Under the pieces are notes generated by a model, which saw only the letters and a program-made list of their open reading frames with translations, was not told the DNA's origin and did no database searches. Shown in pieces: positions 16,041-24,748 of a DNA stretch of 64,000 nucleotides. The DNA comes from Marininema mesophilum (GTDB lineage: Bacteria; Bacillota; Bacilli; Thermoactinomycetales; DSM-45169): assembly GCF_900106775.1 (NCBI RefSeq), contig NZ_FNNQ01000003.1, positions 62,001 to 126,000 of the forward strand, in the 5' to 3' direction. Every line of letters starts with the position of its first letter. The first letter of the stretch is position 1. The translations under genes and the position numbers were made by a program.

Positions 16041-17108
16041 GTGTTAGAGCATTTAGAATCCATTCAAGGCCGTTATAATGAATTGAATCGGCTTTTGAGT
16101 GACCCGGATACACTATCCGATTCAAAAAAGTTACGGAAATACTCCAAGGAACAATCAGAACTTGAACCAAAATACCAGGCGTATTGTGAATATAAGGAAG
16201 TAAGTGCCCAATTTGCAGATGCGAAGGAGATGCTTGAACAAGAGACAGATCCTGAGATGCTGGAAATGGTTAAGGCGGAGTTGGATACCCTTGAAAAGCG
16301 AAAAAATGAACTAGAAGAAAATATCCGCATTTTGCTACTTCCTAAAGATCCTAATGATGATAAAAACGTGATTGTTGAGATTCGTGGAGCAGCAGGTGGA
16401 GAGGAAGCGGCATTGTTTGCCGCTAACTTGTATCGGATGTATACCCGTTATGGAGAGCGGCAAGGATGGAAGGCAGAGGTTATGGAAGCCAACACGACCG
16501 GAATGGGTGGCTTTAAGGAGATCGTTTTCTCTGTGCAGGGTCATGGCGCTTATAGCCGGCTAAAATACGAAAGTGGTGCTCACCGAGTTCAACGGATACC
16601 TGCTACGGAATCAGGAGGGCGGATTCATACCTCTACGGCAACGGTTGCCATGCTTCCAGAGGCCGAGGAAGTGGACATCGATATTCAGGAGAAGGAATTG
16701 CGGATTGATACCTTCTGTTCAAGTGGTCCTGGTGGACAGAGTGTTAATACGACGAAGTCCGCAGTACGGATTACGCACATTCCTACAGGGGTTGTCGTCT
16801 CCTGTCAGGATGAAAAATCCCAGATTAAAAATAAAGATAAGGCGATGCGCGTCCTGCGAGCCCGTCTCCTCGATATGAGGCAACAGGAAGAAGCGGCTCG
16901 GGTGGCTGATGCACGCAAAACCCAGGTAGGTACTGGGGACCGGAGTGAACGAATTCGCACTTATAATTTCCCGCAAAGTCGAGTGACAGATCACCGGATC
17001 GGCCTGACTCTGCATAAATTGGACGTAGTGTTGGACGGTGAGTTAGATGAGATTATTGATGCTCTTGTGTTAGAAGAGCAATCTGTCTTGCTAGAAAGTG
17101 GAGATTAA
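16041..17108 (+). CDS. prfA: Peptide chain release factor 1
   Basis: The 355-residue protein recognises UAA and UAG stop codons. The codon-reading PAT tripeptide is in HRVQRIPATESGG, and the peptidyl-tRNA hydrolysis GGQ is in SSGPGGQSVNTT. Length is normal. It starts at GTG 16041 behind GGTGAAGTGG. The GGQ glutamine is the methylation target of PrmC, encoded next. Confidence 0.97.
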   Translation: MLEHLESIQGRYNELNRLLSDPDTLSDSKKLRKYSKEQSELEPKYQAYCEYKEVSAQFADAKEMLEQETDPEMLEMVKAELDTLEKRKNELEENIRILLLPKDPNDDKNVIVEIRGAAGGEEAALFAANLYRMYTRYGERQGWKAEVMEANTTGMGGFKEIVFSVQGHGAYSRLKYESGAHRVQRIPATESGGRIHTSTATVAMLPEAEEVDIDIQEKELRIDTFCSSGPGGQSVNTTKSAVRITHIPTGVVVSCQDEKSQIKNKDKAMRVLRARLLDMRQQEEAARVADARKTQVGTGDRSERIRTYNFPQSRVTDHRIGLTLHKLDVVLDGELDEIIDALVLEEQSVLLESGD

Positions 17109-17131
17109 AGTAGGGATTCCCCTAGGATCAT

Positions 17132-17160
17132 CCAGGCCTTCGCCTGGTTTTTCTTTTGTT
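17132..17160 (+). terminator. Intrinsic terminator between prfA and prmC
   Basis: A CCAGGC/GCCTGG stem (17132-17137 with 17142-17147) with loop CTTC precedes a T-rich tract. Being short, it may only attenuate transcription into prmC. Confidence 0.7.
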
Positions 17161-17201
17161 TTGTGTTAGAGGGGATAAGTCCGTTTTGGATGGAGGAACC
17201 T

Positions 17202-18083
17202 ATGGTGAAGAAGGGGAGCAGTGTCAAAGATGCCTGGCGACTTGCTGGTAAACGGTTGCTGGGAGGAGGGATAGGGGCGGGAGATTTTGAAGCAGAAGTG
17301 ATGCTTCGCTTCTTGCTTGGATGGGATCGAACGAAGTTTTTCCTTGGAATGGAAGAACTTCTTCCGATGGAGGTAGAAAAGCAACTAAACAAATGGGTAG
17401 AAAGTCGGTTGCAGGGGATTCCTTTACAGCATCTTACAGGAGAGCAGGAATTTTTTGGCCGTCCCTTTGCAGTTAATCCCCACGTACTCATTCCGCGACC
17501 GGAAACAGAAGGGTTAGTAGAAACCGTGCTCCAGGAGGCGGAGAATTTGTTTGGGGATGCACCGCTTCAAGTAGCGGATGTAGGTACAGGGAGTGGGATT
17601 CTAGCCATTACATTAGCAGTGGAACGGCCTCATTGGCAGATAACTGCAATTGATCAGTCGCCGCAGGCATTGGTGGTTGCACGCGAGAATGCAAAACGTC
17701 ACGGGGTTGAAAAGCGAATTGATTTCCGCCAGGGTGAGTGGCTCAATCCTATGCTCGAAGATCAGAAGAAGCTGGACGTGCTCGTTTCAAATCCTCCTTA
17801 CATTCCTACCTCAGTGGTGGAGCAATTGGACCGTGAAGTACGAGATTATGAGCCTCGTCTTGCCTTAGATGGAGGAGAAGATGGATTAACACCGTATCGA
17901 ATTCTCACAGAACAAATTTCGTTGATTTTGAAACGTCCCGGTCTGGTTGCTTTTGAGATTGGTTGGGATCAAGGGGTTCAAGTGGCATCGATGTCTCGTT
18001 CCTTACCAGGCGCTAATGAGCCAAAGATCATTCCCGATCTTGCAGGGCGAGATCGGGTCGTAGCGGTTTCGATACAATCGTGA
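17202..18083 (+). CDS. prmC: Release factor glutamine methyltransferase
   Basis: The 293-residue SAM-dependent methyltransferase modifies the GGQ glutamine of release factors. It has an N-terminal helical domain, the SAM-binding VADVGTGSGILAITLA motif and the catalytic SNPPYIP motif. GGAGG lies five bases before the ATG at 17202, so this start is preferred over in-frame codons at 17163 and 17190. It forms the usual pair with prfA, and spoIIR follows as in Bacillus. Confidence 0.95.
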   Translation: MVKKGSSVKDAWRLAGKRLLGGGIGAGDFEAEVMLRFLLGWDRTKFFLGMEELLPMEVEKQLNKWVESRLQGIPLQHLTGEQEFFGRPFAVNPHVLIPRPETEGLVETVLQEAENLFGDAPLQVADVGTGSGILAITLAVERPHWQITAIDQSPQALVVARENAKRHGVEKRIDFRQGEWLNPMLEDQKKLDVLVSNPPYIPTSVVEQLDREVRDYEPRLALDGGEDGLTPYRILTEQISLILKRPGLVAFEIGWDQGVQVASMSRSLPGANEPKIIPDLAGRDRVVAVSIQS

Positions 18084-18172
18084 TTTTCCCAATAAAGGAT
18101 GGATTTTTTATGATTAAACCGCTCCTTGCTTGTCCATACTGACGGATGAGACCGAATGGGGAGGATTTGATC

Positions 18173-18871
18173 ATGAACATTCGCACTATTTTTTTCTTTA
18201 TCCTTTGTGCAGTTGGACTCTCTTTTTATGTGGTTGGTCAGGGAGAAGGATTTCTTTCTGGAGAAGGAGCGGTAACCGTATCAGCAGCGGAAGGGAAATC
18301 CGCGATTCCCAGACAGGCGATCCGTCTTCGTATCTTGGCCAATAGCGATAGTACACAGGATCAGTGGCTCAAACGCCAGGTGCGGGATGCAATCTTAGCA
18401 GAGATGGGTACTTGGGCAAAAAAGCCGCGTACGTTAAATGAAGCTCGTGGGATGGTACGTGATCACCTACCTATACTGCAGCGTATTGCTGAAAATACAG
18501 TGGACAAGCGCGGCTATTCTTATTCAGTAAAGATGGACTTTGGAAAGGTTCCTTTTCCGACGAAATTATATGGTGATCAAGTATATCCGGCTGGAAAATA
18601 TGAAGCCTTGTTGGTAACCATCGGTAAAGGAAAAGGGGATAACTGGTGGTGTGTACTTTTCCCGCCGCTCTGTTTTGTGGATATGAGTAACGGTGACGCG
18701 GTTCCTAAAGAAGAAAAGAGTGAAGCGACAGCTCAGGCTTTGGCCGCCAATCAAGCATTAGCCGCTCCTGTGCAAGAAGAGAAAACCTTAAATAAAAACG
18801 AGGACTCGCTTGAAGTTCGGCTATTTTTCATCGATTCTTTAGAGAAATTTTTCTCCGGCTTATTCGGATGA
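18173..18871 (+). CDS. spoIIR: Stage II sporulation protein R
   Basis: The 232-residue protein starts with a signal or anchor peptide (IRTIFFFILCAVGLSF) and continues with the SpoIIR core: IRLRILANSDS, VRDAILAEM, FGKVPFPTKLYG, YPAGKYEALLV and WWCVLFPPLCF. In Bacillus the forespore secretes SpoIIR under sigma-F, and it triggers SpoIIGA to process pro-sigma-E in the mother cell. The ATG at 18173 is preceded by GGGGAGG; an earlier in-frame ATG at 18146 lacks a site. I found no convincing sigma-F promoter upstream. A 17-bp terminator follows. Confidence 0.93.
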   Translation: MNIRTIFFFILCAVGLSFYVVGQGEGFLSGEGAVTVSAAEGKSAIPRQAIRLRILANSDSTQDQWLKRQVRDAILAEMGTWAKKPRTLNEARGMVRDHLPILQRIAENTVDKRGYSYSVKMDFGKVPFPTKLYGDQVYPAGKYEALLVTIGKGKGDNWWCVLFPPLCFVDMSNGDAVPKEEKSEATAQALAANQALAAPVQEEKTLNKNEDSLEVRLFFIDSLEKFFSGLFG

Positions 18872-18872
18872 T

Positions 18873-18919
18873 AAGCCCCCCTCTCATCGAACCAGCAGTA
18901 CGATGAGAAGGGGGCTTTG
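18873..18919. terminator. Hairpin between convergent spoIIR and a minus-strand gene
   Basis: A 17-bp stem with one mismatch (18873-18889 with 18901-18917) and an 11-base loop lies directly after the spoIIR stop and just before the stop of the convergent gene, so it can serve both strands. Confidence 0.8.
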
Positions 18920-18923
18920 TTGG

Positions 18924-19430
18924 TTAGTTTATCTCCTCTGATACCTCTGTGCGAATGCGTACTTCGCCGCGGTCGCCATTCACCTGACCAAGAGGGAGTA
19001 CTTCGGTTCGTACTTCTTCTCCTTGAGTTAGGAATGAGAAGTCCCGGCGGTCTAATAGGGTGCGCTGGCGGTATAGCTCCGCGGTTCCGCGAAGTTGAAC
19101 TTGTCCATCCATAAGAAAACTGGCCCGCATCCATGTTTTTAATACAAGGGAGCCCGAGCGAATTTCACAGGGCCATGTAGAAGGGAGAAGTGGGCTGCCG
19201 GAGGGGCGAACCCGCACATCGTAGGTTAAGAGATGAGCTTGATGATCCCAGTGGAACTTTCCAGCTCCTTGTCCATGGAGATGGATAGAGGGGACGTTAT
19301 CTCCTCGATGGATCGCAAGTAATTCAATAAAGAGGGAAACCCGTACCATCGGTATATTTTGTTTCGTGAAATTTCCACCACGTAAAAACCATCGTTCGTT
19401 TCCTCGTCGAAATTCATCGGGTACCGACAT
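18924..19430 (-). CDS. Hypothetical protein, 168 aa
   Basis: I do not recognise this protein. It looks soluble and beta-rich, with alternating hydrophobic residues in VRVSLFIELL, LLTYDVRVRP and VQLRGTAELYR, and an acidic, strand-like end. It might consist of two similar beta halves. The reading frame extends back to 19646, but a GGAGGTGA site lies eight bases before the ATG at 19430, and the longer version would overlap the divergent acetyltransferase gene. Its place between spoIIR and the ywlB-like gene suggests a possible sporulation link by position only. Confidence 0.7.
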   Translation of the reverse strand: MSVPDEFRRGNERWFLRGGNFTKQNIPMVRVSLFIELLAIHRGDNVPSIHLHGQGAGKFHWDHQAHLLTYDVRVRPSGSPLLPSTWPCEIRSGSLVLKTWMRASFLMDGQVQLRGTAELYRQRTLLDRRDFSFLTQGEEVRTEVLPLGQVNGDRGEVRIRTEVSEEIN

Positions 19431-19583
19431 CGGGCGGGTCACCTCCTCGATTGCGTTAGCTTTTATAGTCTGGGGAGCGCGCCAGCCTCTTACCCTAGGA
19501 AAATCCTGCCCATCAATTTTTGCGTTCTGTATAGGACAACCCTTGCATAGGTTGATGGTAGGTAGGGAAAGGGGAGAATCTGT

Positions 19584-20051
19584 GTGTTTACCGTTTGCAG
19601 AGCAGTAACTGAAGATGTAGATAGAATCCAGGAGATCTTGCGACATGCTGGATTAAATGAGCAAGGGATAGAGGAGCATTTGCCCTATTTTTTGGTGGTG
19701 GAAGATCCCGCGGTGGAGCCTGTGCGTTTAGTCGGGACCGCTGGGATGGAGGTATATGGAGATCGGGGTTTACTCCGGTCCTTTGTTATGGAGAAAAATT
19801 CCTGGAATGCAAAGTCAGCGATAGAGTTAGTCGAAAAGGTATTAAATTTTGCCAGGCAAAGTGGTCTGGTGGAGGTATATTTGTTAGCAGGGATATCTGG
19901 AAGCATCTTTGAACACTTCGGGTTTCATTCAGTGGAGTGGGAGGAGATTCCCGAGGATATTAGAAATTCAGAGCATCTTCATCAGTCGGAATTAGCAGGG
20001 AAAGAACTGTTTGTTCTAAGAAAAGTGTTGGTATCCGTTGGAGAAGAGTGA
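19584..20051 (+). CDS. GNAT family N-acetyltransferase (YwlB-like)
   Basis: The 155-residue protein has GNAT topology: an N-terminal VTEDVDRIQEIL helix, a central strand pair around LVGTAGMEVYGDRGLLRSFVM, a helix SAIELVEKVLNFARQSG and the closing YLLAGISGSIFEHFGF segment. The usual acetyl-CoA pyrophosphate loop is not well preserved. It starts at GTG 19584 behind GGGGAGA. It occupies the position of B. subtilis ywlB, which is described as an acetyltransferase of the ArgA type; the substrate here is unknown. Confidence 0.75.
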   Translation: MFTVCRAVTEDVDRIQEILRHAGLNEQGIEEHLPYFLVVEDPAVEPVRLVGTAGMEVYGDRGLLRSFVMEKNSWNAKSAIELVEKVLNFARQSGLVEVYLLAGISGSIFEHFGFHSVEWEEIPEDIRNSEHLHQSELAGKELFVLRKVLVSVGEE

Positions 20052-20102
20052 TTGTGGTATCATTGGGGAAACTATGTGCGAGACGATGGAAAGGGTACAG
20101 GG

Positions 20103-21155
20103 ATGGAGACGAAACGCTGGCGTGTCGACGAAAGCATGGATGAAGCGAAACTAATCAATGATCCAGCTATACAAGAAGCCGCCTCCCTTCTCAGGGATAG
20201 GCGGCTCGTGGCCTTTCCTACGGAAACCGTATATGGGCTAGGAGCGAATGCTCAGTCTGAAGAAGCGGTGGCGTCCATTTTTACGGCGAAAGGGCGCCCA
20301 TCGGATAATCCCCTAATCGTCCATATTGCAGATGTTGAATCATTGGACCAATGGATGGAGATGACACCCCAGGGAGAAGCATTGTTGAAATGTTTCTGGC
20401 CAGGGCCCCTCACATTGGTTGGCCGTCATAAGGGCACATTGGCTTCTGGAACGACGGCAGGCCTTCCAACCGTAGGGGTGCGGATTCCCTCTCACCCTGT
20501 AGCGCGAGCCTTACTTAGATGTTCTGGAGTACCGGTAGCCGCCCCCAGTGCCAACCGCTCAGGAAAGCCAAGCCCTACTACAGCTGATCATGTATGGCAG
20601 GACTTGATGGGTCGAATTGACGGGATAGTGGATGGTGGTGTGACAGGTGTGGGTGTGGAATCTACCGTGGTGGATGTGACGGGTGAGGTGCCGATCTTAC
20701 TTCGGCCAGGTGGAATTACCCTGGATCAGTTGCGATCCATCTCTGGCGAAGTTCAGGTGGATCCAGGGATCGAACAAGAGGGACTAGTACCCCGATCTCC
20801 AGGAATGAAGTACCGTCATTACGCTCCTCAGGGAGAAATGTGGCTCGTAGTTGGAGATGGAGAGGAGCAACGTTCTAAAGTGGCAAGAATGGCAATGGAT
20901 GCCGCGCAAAAGGGGCAGCGGGTAGCGGTCCTTACTACAGAGGAAAATCGTGATACCTACCAAGTGGATCATGTGATTTCTCTTGGCAGACGGGATGATC
21001 CAGCTTCAGTCGCTCGTGGTCTCTATGCTGCGTTGCGTACTTGTGATGATCTGGGTGTGGATGTCATCTACACAGAGGCATTTCCTGTAGAGGGGATCTA
21101 TTACTCTGTGATGAATCGGTTGTTAAAGGCAGCGGAGGGGCGAATCGTAACATAA
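20103..21155 (+). CDS. tsaC: L-threonylcarbamoyladenylate synthase
   Basis: The 350-residue protein is the long Sua5/YwlC form: an N-terminal YrdC domain with AFPTETVYGLGANA, TAKGRPSDNPLIVH and APSANRSGKPSPT, a linker with SPGMKYRHYAP, and a C-terminal Sua5 domain. It makes threonylcarbamoyl-AMP from threonine, bicarbonate and ATP, the first step to t6A37 in tRNAs reading ANN codons. The ATG at 20103 has GGAAAGGG upstream and is preferred to the frame's earlier codon at 20052. Confidence 0.94.
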   Translation: METKRWRVDESMDEAKLINDPAIQEAASLLRDRRLVAFPTETVYGLGANAQSEEAVASIFTAKGRPSDNPLIVHIADVESLDQWMEMTPQGEALLKCFWPGPLTLVGRHKGTLASGTTAGLPTVGVRIPSHPVARALLRCSGVPVAAPSANRSGKPSPTTADHVWQDLMGRIDGIVDGGVTGVGVESTVVDVTGEVPILLRPGGITLDQLRSISGEVQVDPGIEQEGLVPRSPGMKYRHYAPQGEMWLVVGDGEEQRSKVARMAMDAAQKGQRVAVLTTEENRDTYQVDHVISLGRRDDPASVARGLYAALRTCDDLGVDVIYTEAFPVEGIYYSVMNRLLKAAEGRIVT

Positions 21156-21177
21156 GGGCTTACCTGAAAGTGGATAT

Positions 21178-21216
21178 AGCAAAGAACTCTTGAGTTTAAC
21201 CCAAGGGTTCTTTGCT
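21178..21216 (+). terminator. Hairpin after tsaC
   Basis: A long inverted repeat (AGCAAAGAAC with GTTCTTTGCT, extended inward by TCTTG/CAAGG) forms about 15 pairs. No T tract follows, so termination is uncertain. Confidence 0.5.
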
Positions 21217-21318
21217 ATGAACACATATCAAGTACGGAGATGGATAAAGGATCCTGTTCTTTTTGGACAATCCTGCGCATAACCTTGTCACAGACAAGCA
21301 TGGGCGGAGGGAAGTGGC

Positions 21319-21882
21319 ATGGAATTATCCACGCCCCAGTGGGGGCAGCTTGTCACCCTGTTGATGGTTGCTGTGGCGCTGGGGATGGATGCCTTTTCCC
21401 TGGGGATTGGGATTGGGATGCGTGGCATTTTGCAGTGGCAAATCCTTGTGATTAGTGGGACGATTGGGCTATTTCACGTCGTTATGCCATTGATGGGAAT
21501 TACAATGGGCTACTATCTAGGAACGATGGTTAAAGATATTGCCGTGATGACAGGTGGGGGAGTCCTGTGCTTTCTCGGAATCAATATGGTCTGGAATGCT
21601 TTTCGAAGTGGAGAAGAGCCTCGTCTAATCGATATAAAGTCAGTGACGGGGGTGTGTCTTTTTTCAATCAGCGTCAGCTTGGATTCTCTGTCAGCAGGGC
21701 TTTCACTAGGGTTATTCGCGGCGGATGTATGGTTGGCAGTCATTCTCTTTGGCGTATTGGGAGCATTGATGGCAGGGATGGGACTACTCTTAGGACGTCA
21801 CGTAGGGTCATGGATCGGCGATTACGGAGAGGCAGTTGGAGGAGTGATTCTTTTTTTCCTCGGATTGCGCTTCTTGATGTGA
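21319..21882 (+). CDS. mntP: Putative manganese efflux pump MntP
   Basis: The 187-residue membrane protein has six hydrophobic segments in two similar halves. The conserved acidic motifs are ALGMDAFSLGIGIG in the first helix and SVSLDSLSAGLSLG in the fourth. The family exports Mn(II). It corresponds to B. subtilis YwlD in position. GGAGGGAAG precedes the ATG. A ZIP-family transporter follows within 11 bases, so the two metal transporters are probably co-transcribed. Confidence 0.9.
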   Translation: MELSTPQWGQLVTLLMVAVALGMDAFSLGIGIGMRGILQWQILVISGTIGLFHVVMPLMGITMGYYLGTMVKDIAVMTGGGVLCFLGINMVWNAFRSGEEPRLIDIKSVTGVCLFSISVSLDSLSAGLSLGLFAADVWLAVILFGVLGALMAGMGLLLGRHVGSWIGDYGEAVGGVILFFLGLRFLM

Positions 21883-21892
21883 GGGAGATTCT

Positions 21893-22606
21893 ATGACAGA
21901 GTCCCTGTGGCTGAGCACGGTGGTTGGGTTGTCTGCATTTTTAGGGGTTTTAGCAGTACTAATCTGGCGTAACCTCTCGGAACGGTTAATAGCTGGTTCA
22001 CTAAGTTTATCTGCGACAGTGATGTTAAGTGTCGCACTCTTTGATCTATTGCCTGCGGCTGTAAAAGCACAAGGAGGCTTCTCTCATCTGGGTTTAGGGA
22101 TTGGTGCGGCGTTGTTAACAATGCTAGGTATCCATCGTCTGCTGGACCAGGGAGAGGGAGAGGATCCCTATGCTCGCTTAGGGGGATATCTTGCCATTGC
22201 TATAATTGTGCATAATATACCGGAAGGTGCTGTAATTGGAGTCGGTTATGGAGCAGAGTCAGAATTAGGAATAACGTTAGCCTTGGCGATGGCTATTCAT
22301 AATATCCCGGAGGGGATCGGATTGGCTGCCCCTTTACTAGCAGCGGGTCGCTCCCCGATGACTATCTTAGGAATTAGTACAGTGGCTGGGGGAGCATTGC
22401 CTTTAGGTACATGGCTTGGGGGGATGTTTCTCATGGATTCCCCAAATTCAGTGGCCACTGGGCTTTTCTTTGCTGCTACTACGATGATCTGGGTAGTTAT
22501 CATGGAAGTGATGCCCAGAGCATGGCGGATCCATCCTTTCGCAAGTTTTTGCGGCATAGGGGTAGGTCTCTTCCTTGCTTGGGGATTGCATCTTTTTCAC
22601 CATTAG
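21893..22606 (+). CDS. ZIP family metal transporter
   Basis: The 237-residue protein has about eight membrane segments and two HNIPEG motifs (VHNIPEGAV and IHNIPEGIG), the metal-binding signature of ZIP transporters such as ZupT. These move zinc, manganese or iron into the cytoplasm. The cytoplasmic loop after helix three (GEGEDPYAR) is short. It sits tightly behind mntP, so an importer and an exporter may share a transcript; the metal is not evident. Confidence 0.88.
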   Translation: MTESLWLSTVVGLSAFLGVLAVLIWRNLSERLIAGSLSLSATVMLSVALFDLLPAAVKAQGGFSHLGLGIGAALLTMLGIHRLLDQGEGEDPYARLGGYLAIAIIVHNIPEGAVIGVGYGAESELGITLALAMAIHNIPEGIGLAAPLLAAGRSPMTILGISTVAGGALPLGTWLGGMFLMDSPNSVATGLFFAATTMIWVVIMEVMPRAWRIHPFASFCGIGVGLFLAWGLHLFHH

Positions 22607-22711
22607 GTTGGGGCCTGGCCCTTAAAAGGAAAAATTACTCGGTATTCATTTTACTTCCTCCAATAAACTTGCTTCCTTTCAGAAAGAATAGAACAGAATG
22701 GTTGAACCATG

Positions 22712-22973
22712 ACGGCCGAAAGGCCGTTTACATTTGTGTAAAAGGCGGTATTATGTGGTTAGATAAAATGTGTTGTAATCTCCGTTATTCTACTGGAGTG
22801 GAAGATGGATGAGGTTGAATTTATTAAGTGAAAGTTGAGGTTACATCTTCCTGTTTCATGAACCACTTAGGTGTTGTTTATTAGAAATAGGAGGTTCGTC
22901 TTCTTTTGGATAGTCAGGAGATGAATTGACCTTCCATAGGCTTTTGTGAAATATAGGTTAGATGAACTACAAT
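22712..22973 (+). promoter_or_regulatory. Gap before ywlE: small hairpin and possible promoter
   Basis: The 408-base gap holds an ACGGCC/GGCCGT stem with a GAAA loop (22712-22727), perhaps a weak terminator for the transporter pair. A possible promoter lies further on, with TTGTGA at 22944-22949, an 18-base spacer and TACAAT at 22968-22973, about 40 bases before ywlE. I see no gene here. Confidence 0.4.
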
Positions 22974-23014
22974 CATGATAAGATTGCCTGATGAGTAGGG
23001 GGAGGTAATGGCAT

Positions 23015-23647
23015 GTGAAGAAGGTACTCTTCGTTTGTACTGGTAATACCTGTCGTAGTCCAATAGCAGCAGCTATATTTAAAAAAATGGCTGAAGAAGT
23101 CAATTTTCCGGTAGAAGTGCGCTCAGCGGGTGTATCTGCGATGTCTGGGGGAGGCGCCTCCCGTCACGCTATTGACGTGTTGCGGGCACGTGGGATCGAT
23201 GGTACATCTCATCGATCAAGCCGATTGACCCAGGAGATGGTGGAGTGGGCTGATCACATTTTTACCATGACAAGTGATCATAGGCGAATGCTGGTTTACG
23301 CATTCCCACAGGTTGCGGATAAGACAGATACGTTAAAAGGTTATGTGCAGGGAGGCTCTTCATTGGCTGAGATGGATCAGCTTATTGCGGAATTGGAAGC
23401 CAAGCGAGCCTTGATGAATCACGCTAAAGAAGACTCACCAGGGAAAGCGGAACTTAAGAAGGATGTGGCTCAATTGGAGCAGGCATTGCGGGAAAGCTGG
23501 CAACAGTTACCGTCGTCTATCGATCATGGTAATGTAGTAGACCCATTTGGGGGAGATTTGGCAGAGTATAGCCGTTGTGCTGGGGAGATGGAAAAACTGC
23601 TTATGCAAATCATCGCCCGGTGGAAACAGGAGAATCAAGCTCCATAA
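23015..23647 (+). CDS. ywlE: Low-molecular-weight protein arginine phosphatase YwlE, with an internal insertion
   Basis: The N-terminus FVCTGNTCRSPIAAAIF carries the low-molecular-weight phosphatase P-loop with the Thr that favours phospho-arginine in YwlE. VVDPFGG near residue 170 carries the general-acid Asp. YwlE reverses arginine phosphorylation by McsB. The protein has 210 residues against about 150 in Bacillus. The excess is a charged, helical stretch of roughly 55 residues between KGYVQG and the DPFGG loop, next to the active site. It starts at GTG 23015 behind GGGGAGG. Confidence 0.9.
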   Translation: MKKVLFVCTGNTCRSPIAAAIFKKMAEEVNFPVEVRSAGVSAMSGGGASRHAIDVLRARGIDGTSHRSSRLTQEMVEWADHIFTMTSDHRRMLVYAFPQVADKTDTLKGYVQGGSSLAEMDQLIAELEAKRALMNHAKEDSPGKAELKKDVAQLEQALRESWQQLPSSIDHGNVVDPFGGDLAEYSRCAGEMEKLLMQIIARWKQENQAP

Positions 23648-23730
23648 TCTTCGATTTTCGTAGCCTTTCTGGTACGATTGAGATAAGACAAATGATTGAC
23701 GACAACGAAATGACCTAGGGGGTTTTAAGA

Positions 23731-24180
23731 ATGAAAGTGATTATCGGATCCGATCATGGTGGCTATCAATTGAAAGACGCGTTAATGTCTGTACTCACAG
23801 AATTAGGTGCACAGGTAGAAGATGTTGGTTGTAACTGTGCGGACTCAGTCGATTATCCAGACTATGCTCAACCTGTGGCAGAACGGGTAGCGTCTGGGGA
23901 ATTTGATCGAGGAGTCCTGATATGTGGCACGGGAATTGGTATGTCGATTGCTGCTAATAAGGTGCAGGGGATTCGTTGCGCAGTGGTTAGTGACGAATTT
24001 ACCGCTCAGATGAGCCGGGAACATAATGATGCCAATGTCCTTGCATTAGGTGGGCGCGTCGTGGGAACAGGCCTTGCTGCTAAGATTCTAAATACGTGGC
24101 TAACTACCGAGTTTACAGGAGGAAGACATAGTAAACGCATCTCAAAAATAGATCTACTGGAGGGAAGTGGAGAGGCGTGA
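23731..24180 (+). CDS. rpiB: Ribose-5-phosphate isomerase B
   Basis: The 149-residue protein begins MKVIIGSDHGGYQLK and has the catalytic Cys motif LICGTGIGMSIAANK and the EHNDANVLALGGR segment of RpiB. It interconverts ribose 5-phosphate and ribulose 5-phosphate. It matches B. subtilis ywlF in position. Its stop overlaps the GTG of the next gene by four bases, indicating translational coupling. Confidence 0.95.
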   Translation: MKVIIGSDHGGYQLKDALMSVLTELGAQVEDVGCNCADSVDYPDYAQPVAERVASGEFDRGVLICGTGIGMSIAANKVQGIRCAVVSDEFTAQMSREHNDANVLALGGRVVGTGLAAKILNTWLTTEFTGGRHSKRISKIDLLEGSGEA

Positions 24181-24728
24181 ATAGCGGGTTTCCTCAAGAC
24201 ATCCGAGATCGCGTGATCCAAGTGACAGAGGAACTTCTTACAGAGATGACTTTGAGCCCCGGTCAACTGTTGGTGATGGGGGTAAGTACCAGTGAAGTGG
24301 TAGGAAGCCGTATCGGAACCGATGGAAGTGATGAGGTAGCTGTAGCGATCTTGGAAGGTGCGTTAGCTGTACAAGCTCGTCATGGCTATCACCTCGCCTT
24401 CCAATGTTGTGAACATTTGAATCGTGCGCTGGTTGTGGAAGCAGAGGTTGCTCGGGCCTTGAGTTTGACAGAAGTGAGTGCCATTCCTGTCCATCGAGCA
24501 GGAGGTGCCATGGCATCGCGAGCATTCCGTGACTTCTCTAAGGGGATGTTAGTGGATTCCGTACAGGCGGATGCAGGGATCGATATTGGGGAGACGCTGA
24601 TCGGGATGCACCTGAAACCGGTGGCTATTCCGATACGTCCCACGGTGAGACAGGTGGGGGAGGCGCGGGTTTCAATGGCACGGACACGTGCTCCCTTGAT
24701 CGGTGGACCGCGGGCCGTTTATGTATGA
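24177..24728 (+). CDS. ywlG: UPF0340 family protein YwlG
   Basis: The 183-residue protein matches the YwlG family, whose function is not established. It begins at a GTG overlapping rpiB by four bases. Recognisable stretches are MGVSTSEVVGSRIG, QCCEHLNRALVVE and PIRPTVRQVGEA. Conserved Cys, Glu and His in FQCCEHLN suggest an enzyme, possibly acting on a sulfur-containing substrate, but this is speculative. Confidence 0.9.
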   Translation: MNSGFPQDIRDRVIQVTEELLTEMTLSPGQLLVMGVSTSEVVGSRIGTDGSDEVAVAILEGALAVQARHGYHLAFQCCEHLNRALVVEAEVARALSLTEVSAIPVHRAGGAMASRAFRDFSKGMLVDSVQADAGIDIGETLIGMHLKPVAIPIRPTVRQVGEARVSMARTRAPLIGGPRAVYV

Positions 24729-24748
24729 AGGTGAAAGGGTGATCGTGT

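Noticed and set aside
19431..19646. 72-residue upstream extension of the minus-strand hypothetical gene
   Set aside because: It would overlap the divergent acetyltransferase start, and a strong ribosome-binding site supports the ATG at 19430.
22411..22812. 133-codon plus-strand frame overlapping the ZIP transporter
   Set aside because: Its first half is an alternative frame of the transporter gene and the rest shows no domain or start signal.
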